Shown piece after piece: positions 54,576 to 64,000 of a stretch of DNA of 64,000 nucleotides; positions within the stretch are counted from its first letter, which is position 1, and every line of letters begins with the position of its first letter. This DNA comes from Diphasiastrum complanatum (lineage: Eukaryota; Streptophyta; Lycopodiopsida; Lycopodiales; Lycopodiaceae). The translations under genes and the position numbers were made by a program. The stretch is taken from contig CM055109.1 in NCBI GenBank assembly GCA_029204225.1, positions 31,847,870 to 31,911,869 on the forward strand, given 5' to 3'. The notes beneath the pieces were generated by a model. It was not told the DNA's origin. It saw only the letters and a list, made by a program, of their open reading frames with translations, and did not search any database.

Positions 54576-55476
54576 TATCCCATGAGTCAAGAGAATGGTT
54601 TTCACAAATTTCAATATTGTCGTACCAATTTCTAGCATGACCAGTCAAGTATAATGGAAACAAGAGCTTCCAATCACTGGGTTGTGAAAAGCCATCAAGG
54701 AAAGAGAAGTTTGCAAATTTTTGTATAAAAATATCAGCTTTATCACCTCTCTCTCCATCATAGCGATCAATCTTCAATAGGTACACAGGCTTTGTTCTAA
54801 CAAAGACGGAGTCGCCAGCAACCAACACAGGTTGCACAAAATCATGATCAGGTTTCGCTCCTGATTTTCCGTCTTCATGGTCCAACTCTTCAAGGTCAGT
54901 AAGAACTTCACCCTCACTATCAACATGACATTCCTGTCTTATTCTTGACATATCTACCTTCTGGAACCACTGAATATAAATTTCAGGGCTTTGGGTAGAA
55001 ATGTTCATCATTTCAATATCGGTGCCAACACTCACCTCATGAGTATTAGGCTTTTCATGGTCATAGTTTAGCACACAACCAATTCCTGCTAGGGTTTCAT
55101 CAATTCCAAGAATTGGATTTTAAATCACAATAGGACTATGGTTAATAGTCACAAAATAATTGCCATGTATTGCCACATACTCTTTAATCTCCAGGTTATC
55201 ATCATTGGGACAACTTGGATCATGTTGGGCACTTACAGGCCTCAAGGTATCAGAGTCAGTGCATAGGTGGCTAAGGTATTCCAAAATCACTAGGTCATAT
55301 TCTCTGTTACCCAAGTGCTTCTGACACAACACCTCGCCTACAAGTGACTCTAAAAGAAATGCATACACACCTTCGAGTGTATAGCCAATGACTTTCATCA
55401 TGAAATATACAATGGCTTCAAATGCAGCACGGGTGGTCAAGTGCCTAAATGGCAGAAATCCCATGATTCCCTCCAT
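54576..55476 (-). pseudogene. Gypsy gag, 5' portion (interrupted by nested insertion)
   Basis: Minus-strand frames from 55476 carry an N-terminal region (GYTLEGVYAFLLESLVGEV), an acidic middle with LTDLEELDHEDGKSGA, and the start of the Retrotrans_gag domain (YLLKIDRYDGERGDKADIF, then FPLYLTGHARNWYDNIE). One stop lies near 55075. The gag domain breaks at 54576 and resumes at 43449 on the other side of the family A element. I did not identify LTR or primer-binding site on its right. Confidence 0.75.
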
Positions 55477-55499
55477 CTATGTCAACCAATGTAAAGCTC

Positions 55500-57130
55500 A
55501 CAGACCTTCAACAAAGGCTAAGTCCATAGAAGGATAATCAACTTCCAAGTACAATGCACTCGAAGTCTGGAAGGAGCGCGTGCTCCTCCCGGCAGACGCA
55601 CCACTGAAGGATTATAAAACGACCCCAAATAGGCTACCAATCTAAGGGAATTCTAATGGAAGTCGGTCTATACCACAATTACAGCTCAAGCTCCATTGGG
55701 CATGGGGTCACAAAAATAAGACCGTTCATGATCATAGGCACTTTCAATGGCTATCGGCAAGGCAGATTTCTAACGGCCTACCGACAATTTTCAGATAGCC
55801 TAAGGAACTTTAAAATGGTCAAGAACCATTCCGCTATAGAAAGCCATGACTTTTGGAAAACTAAATGGGCTATAAAATGGCTATTAGAATTTTTCTCAAT
55901 CAATAGGCTTTTACCTTGTTCGTTAGAGATTCTCAATAATAGAAACAAGTATTTACAAAGTTCAGTTCGTGTTCAACGATTAGACAACAATGCAGTAAGC
56001 AATGGTTATCAAAACAATAATAAGATGAATGTGAGTTTAGTGTTTCCCTTAGTACAATTAGGCTAGCTTATGTCAGGCATTCAGCTCACCAAACAAATAC
56101 CAAACCTGTATGCAGCTAGATTAGCTTTGTAAATATCGGGCGCTTAGCCTGCAACAAATGGTTAGCTCCCAGGCTATTGCAATTTTCTTAAATTAGGATC
56201 AAGCTTCTAGATATTCACTGAGATGGCCTTCCTCTAGCATTCCATATGATCACACATAAGCAAAATTAAAAATAGTGCATTCGGGCCATAGACAAGAAAA
56301 GGGCCGTTGGTAGAAAGCCCAGCCCACAAAAAAAACATAGGTAAAGAGATGAAACCTCAAGCAGAAAAGGAGAGGACCGATAGGCAAGGTTAGCAGATAG
56401 ACAGGGTTAAATCTCTAACCCATGATCCACAGGGCAGGGTTTCAAACAAATCTGCAGGTCAGGGATAGACCATAGGTCAGGATCGTGAACAGGTAGAGAA
56501 GGGACTCGTCAGGCAGGGAACAAAAGGCTGAGCCTCTACAGGCCATGTGCAGATCGGATGGCGAGTGCATAGTTAATAGATTGTCAATGAAATTTAGATA
56601 TCTTATAGAAAAACAAGTGCTTTCTTTAACATTTTATTATAAAAGATGGTCCAAAGTTGGCAATGAATGAAAAGCATTGGATCAGGATTTTACAGTGAAT
56701 CATCAAGATCAAATAGAAATCCAAGTGAAGCAAAATAATTATACTATTACAACAATTGAGGTGGAGGAAGATTGGACAATCGATCACATTCGATTAGAGC
56801 TTACCTTGCTGCAATATGATATTTCTGAACACTTCTATTTTTGAGTCAATGACAGATTGATAGGTGTATGTGTGTTTTCTTTAATACACATTTGAAATGA
56901 CTTTCAATGATTTTATTTGGACTTATTTCAACGTTTTCTGTATTGCAAGATTTCATTTTAAATAATCTCAATGTTGATATTGTTTAACAAGTTTCTTTGA
57001 TGTACAGGTAAGACCAAGACAAGAAAATCACATACAGTGCAAGGATCTAAATAGAAGAGTAAAAATTGTCGAAACTGCATAAACATTGGTGATGGTAGAC
57101 ATGCAATAACAATGTACCATTCAAAAAAAA
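55500..57130. other. Non-coding stretch, nothing recognised
   Basis: Mixed-composition DNA without a recognisable domain. Its left part may be leader or LTR of the Gypsy element whose gag starts at 55476. An exon-like piece at 56960-57090 (DPCTVCDFLVL on the minus strand) could belong to the spliced gene to its right, but I could not join it in phase. Confidence 0.4.
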
Positions 57131-57133
57131 AAT

Positions 57134-58719
57134 ACAAAGCAGTCTCAAATGACTTCAAGATTTCATCGAACAATCTGTATTCAGTATTTTGGAAAATGTA
57201 TATTGTTTTTAAAATCAAAATAATATATTCGTGGCTTTTAATAATATCCCACTTTCTGTTTGCCTATCTATTGTTCTATGCATCATCATGTGATGATATA
57301 TTTCTATGTATTTGTCAGAACTTATATTTCAATATTTACATTCCAATCATAGGTGCCTGAGGCAAATCCTCAAGCACTGCAACTTCGCTATCCACAAAAC
57401 CCCTGACAGCTTCATCTGAGACACCTTCATGCTTGTAGGGCCTTGCAGACGATAGTAAGATTTCCAACATTTCGTGTCGGTACTGATGAATAACATTGGT
57501 TGATACCTTAGGACATTGGAACTGCAATTCAAAACATCGAGTGTATGTATGTATTAGCCAATGTTTAAAAAACTATAAATACACAAAGTTAATATAATAT
57601 TATCAGGATATTGGAAGTTGAGAAAAATACTTCACAAATATTAGCATTTGGAGGTTGCACTATATACCAACCAAGATTGATTTAACATTCCAGATGGAAA
57701 ACCATTTGCGCAGTTGAAAGCATCGTCTTGTTGCGAAGATTGAGAGATCACAGCAAAAAATTGTTAAATTATAATTCAATATAATTCTAAACTTCATGCC
57801 ATCATGTCAATAAAAAATGTGAAAAGATGTTTTTAATCTTTGCATCAACAAATCTCTATGTTAGTATTTAAAATCAGGCCTGGCCAATAGCTCGACCATC
57901 CTCTTGTACATTGACTTAACAATGGAATGGGTGGCATGCAAAGAATTCATTGTCACACACATAGGTGTGCAGCTTCCAGTAGAATCCACTTTCACAGATA
58001 TGACGTGCACGCTCCCAGATATTTGCTGTCAGCAAATGACAAGCGATAAATTGCTAAAATCTATAAGAGTTTCCAAAAAACAAATATTACAAAAAGAAAT
58101 TATCTTACTTTGCACAGTATGGGATGATAAACATTGATGCCTCCTTGTTGTGTGTCTGAAGAGCCTTCTTTCTTTCCTCTCTTTATTCAACAGATGCTCA
58201 GAAAATGGAGATACAACAAAAATCTCTTTCGTGACTGTATATGTGTATTTATGTACATAGTATACACACCCAAATTCAACTACTGTGTTTGAGATATGGG
58301 AGGTCTTCTCCTTGAGCTCCCTATAATGCGGGTCTTTGATATTCATTGCAAAATCAATATCATCTATACAAAACATAAACTCTCCTCCAAGATCATCTAT
58401 TTTTTTGGCTATATACATGTCAAAATCAATGTACCTCTCAGAATCAAAGAATGTGTCCTTTGGATCATTGGGGAGTCTGATGTGCAACTCTTTATCAGTT
58501 GCAACAAGAGTCAGAAACAATCATGTCCACCACTATATTTAAATCATTCGCATGTAGACAAGGAAGACTGTGCATTTCAAGATCAGGGGTTGGGGGAGGA
58601 CTCTCAACCCATGGAATTGTCGAGGTAGTTGCCACATCTCTATTAATGGGAGGAGGCGAGGGTGAAGAGCTGGGAGACCTAGCCTTGGATTTTGCTCGCT
58701 TGGGCTGTGCTCGCTTTCT
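57134..58719 (-). CDS. Unidentified multi-exon gene (partial)
   Basis: Phase-consistent minus-strand exons: 58480(approx)-58109, 58025-57921, 57726-57668, 57521-57340 and about 57173-57134. The introns start GTAAGA, GTTAAG, GTATAT and GTAAAT, end in AG, and are about 83, 194, 146 and 166 bp. An upstream exon starting near 58719 has a nuclear-signal-like RKRAQPKRAKSKARS and a Ser/Pro tail; its splice to the next exon is unclear, or a frameshift lies near 58490. Other words: DSERYIDFDMYIAKKIDDLG, LLNKERKERRLFRHTTRRHQ, IWERARHICESGFYWKLHTY, VIHQYRHEMLEILLSSARPY and LFDEILKSF. I do not recognise the family. Both ends are open. It may be the 5' part of the methyltransferase-like gene (see findings), but that is inference. 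Confidence 0.5.
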
Positions 58720-61964
<3,245 letters not shown>

Positions 61965-63480
61965 TCAGATTCTACTTCTAACATCACAATTGACATCCAA
62001 AACTGCGGATAACTCAATGGTTACAAAGATATAAATTATGAATTTGATTTGCTCATTAGAATAAGGATAGACTAATGGAGTGGAGTTCTCATTGGGTATG
62101 GAAACTAGATCATCAAGTCGTCTATCTTCTTTTCGGCTAGCGGCTCTTTGAGCTCTAGTCATGACCATACCTGGCAAGGTCTCGACCTGAATTGAACAAA
62201 CTGGGACAGATGGTTTAGGTAGATTTTGGTAGTCTTTTGTATGGTGCTCGATTCTGCAGTTATCACATAGGGGTGGGAATTTGAGCTTGTCAGGACAACG
62301 GATGCTAGGGTGTCGGCCAACACAAACAAAACAACCTCTCAAGGTAGGCATGGCTTGTGCCACATAATTTACTTGTGAGGTGGCATAGTATGGTTGGTTT
62401 GGATCATAAGTGACGGTGTTGGCATCATATTGGTATGTCGGGTCCACTTAGTGAGTAGCATCTGGAGTTTCATCAACGTAATACGAAGCGGGATCAATGT
62501 AGTGAACATGTGCTTGTGGCAGAGGTTGATTTACGACATAAGGCTGTCTAGGTGGATATTGTTGTGGGCCTGGCGGTCATGGCTGTAATTGTCCAGGTCA
62601 TTGATAGGTCTGTTGAGGATTGTAAGGTGGTGGACCAGGGGGTCGGTATTGCCTATACATTGGTCTTGCATTTTGCGCAAAATATATTTTTATAGTATGG
62701 TTTTGAGAATAGATAGGGCACCACACATTTTCTCGAGAAGGATAGGTCTTGTCAGCCATATCTTTAAGTGCCTTTTGGAATTCAGTCGTAAGCTTATCCA
62801 TTTGGGCTTGCTGAGTCTTTTGCCAGGTATCCATATGTTGTAACAGTTCAGTGGAATTAGAACTAGAGGTGGGCTCCGGGTGTGAATCATTTTTAACGGG
62901 AGCTTTCCCCTTGCGATCACGATGGTCATACTCATCATCAGATCCTTCATCTTCCTCTCTAATGGCATCATCCATTACATCTTTTAGCTGGTCATAAGAG
63001 TCGACTGGTTTAAGTTCTCATCGGATAGATCTAGGTAAACCTACCAAGAAGAGTTTGATAGCCATTTCTTCTATTATTTTTATCATCAATGCATTCAAAT
63101 TTGAGGTGCTTAAAGCATTCAATGTAGGTGCGTACAAATTCGTCCCTTCTCATCTTGATATGAGACAATTGAATGAAAGGGCTCTGGGTCAATTTGGAAG
63201 GTTTAAATCGTTTGGTCAGGGCAGCGATAAGGGTTTCCCAGGAAACTATATCAAACTCTTCAAGATTAAGATACTATTCCTTAGCATCCACGAGTAATAC
63301 CGTAGGAAAAAGATGTGATTTTTGATTCTCAAAAGTACATCATAGAATTGACAGACATTTTCAAAATCTTGGAGAAATTTGATTGGGTCTGATCCTCCAT
63401 CATATTTCGATGCATCGATCCTAGGGATTCATCGTCCAAGTCGTAGAGCAGGGGCACCTTCAGGTTCCTTACTCGCCTAG
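61965..63480 (-). pseudogene. Gypsy gag with zinc knuckles
   Basis: Read right to left on the minus strand: the Retrotrans_gag domain near 63050-63300 (words RTYIECFKHLKFECIDDKNN), broken by stops and frameshifts; an acidic linker (AIREEDEGSDDEYDHRD, 62598-62975) with a Gln/Lys coiled segment; a Pro/Tyr/Gln-rich stretch; and two cysteine clusters, CFVCVGRHPSIRC and CDNCRIEHHTKDY (the last Cys is replaced by Tyr). The same family as 30952-31386. No protease or RT is visible. Confidence 0.75.
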
Positions 63481-64000
63481 TCACCTCGCCAGGGTGATAT
63501 TACTGTAAAATTTCAGAAATAGATGGTGAATTTAATCCAGGAAATTAATATTCGATATTAAGCAATTATTTACTGGGATAACCAAAATCCTAACTGTGAA
63601 ATACATTTTTCGATCACACTTACCACCTCTTATGTCCACTCTTTACCTCCGTAGAATTTTCAGTTCCCTGAAAATCTATTTCAGCAGAAGTACTAAGAAG
63701 ACATAACGACATTAGTAGGAAAAAATCTGAAACAGTTTCATTTCTATCCTATACCTGGGCTGAATTACCGATCAACTACTAGTAAAAAAACACTACTAGT
63801 CTGATCTTTTGAACATAATTCACCATAGAATTTAACTGGAAATGAATTCAGTTTTTTAATTCCTATTATTACATTTTTTCAATAAAATTGGAATATTTTG
63901 CTTTTTTAAGACTAGTCTGGCATTACTCCATCAATATTGATAAAAACTATCCAAATCCAAAATATGAAATTACATGAATGGAAATCCTACCAATATGATT
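63481..64000. other. Non-coding stretch, nothing recognised
   Basis: AT-rich sequence to the window end; no feature recognised. Confidence 0.5.

Overview
This window looks like nuclear DNA from a land plant with a large, repeat-rich genome; a gymnosperm or fern is my guess. It is AT-rich and dominated by LTR retrotransposons. Nearly all the recognisable primer-binding sites read TGGTATCAGAGC or close variants, the complement of the 3' end of plant initiator-Met tRNA. Three places hold spliced, host-like coding sequence with phase-matched introns, and exon 1 of a glycine-rich RNA-binding protein gene lies at the left edge. There is no bacterial or organellar gene organisation and no CRISPR array.

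Layout. 0.3-0.5 kb (-): exon 1 of a mitochondrial-type glycine-rich RNA-binding protein. 1.4-2.9 kb (-): decayed Gypsy and Copia pol. 3.35-6.4 kb (+): 5' half of a Copia element. 6.9-8.7 kb (+): 5' part of LTR family A. 8.75-13.07 kb (-): Gypsy-type gag, protease and RT joined to a coiled-coil ORF. 13.0-17.4 kb: broken Copia pieces on both strands, with a repeat-rich LTR. 18.4-19.7 kb (-): 3' part of a spliced gene resembling a beta-class N4/N6 DNA methyltransferase, cut by a family B LTR. 19.7-23.95 kb: family B LTRs and gag (+) enclosing an inverted Copia pol (-). 24.5-25.4 kb (-): a second methyltransferase-like spliced fragment. 25.2-26.5 kb (-): Copia LTR and gag start. 27.4-30.0 kb: a very long imperfect inverted repeat. 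30.9-38.2 kb: Gypsy gag pieces, two family D LTRs in opposite orientation, and a proline-rich/coiled-coil gag. 38.17-40.25 kb (+): family B LTR with broken gag. 41.5-55.5 kb: a three-level nest. 57.1-58.7 kb (-): an unidentified spliced gene. 61.9-63.5 kb (-): Gypsy gag. The rest is mostly non-coding, with simple repeats.

The nest is the clearest structure. A complete Copia element (46010-51870; LTRs identical by eye, 5-bp duplication AGGGG, one open 1316-codon gag-pol) sits inside a pol-less family A element (43455-54575; target copies TATCT/TATCC). That element in turn sits inside a Gypsy gag gene on the minus strand. Removing each insertion restores the interrupted reading frame.

The best candidates for something undescribed are: the methyltransferase-like spliced sequences (18.4-19.7 and 24.5-25.4 kb, both -), with an unidentified spliced gene at 57.1-58.7 kb that could be related; the ~2.6-kb foldback at 27.4-30.0 kb; the family A 613-codon ORF with an internally duplicated module also found at 42 kb; and a palindrome around ACACGTGT kept in the LTRs of several otherwise different families.
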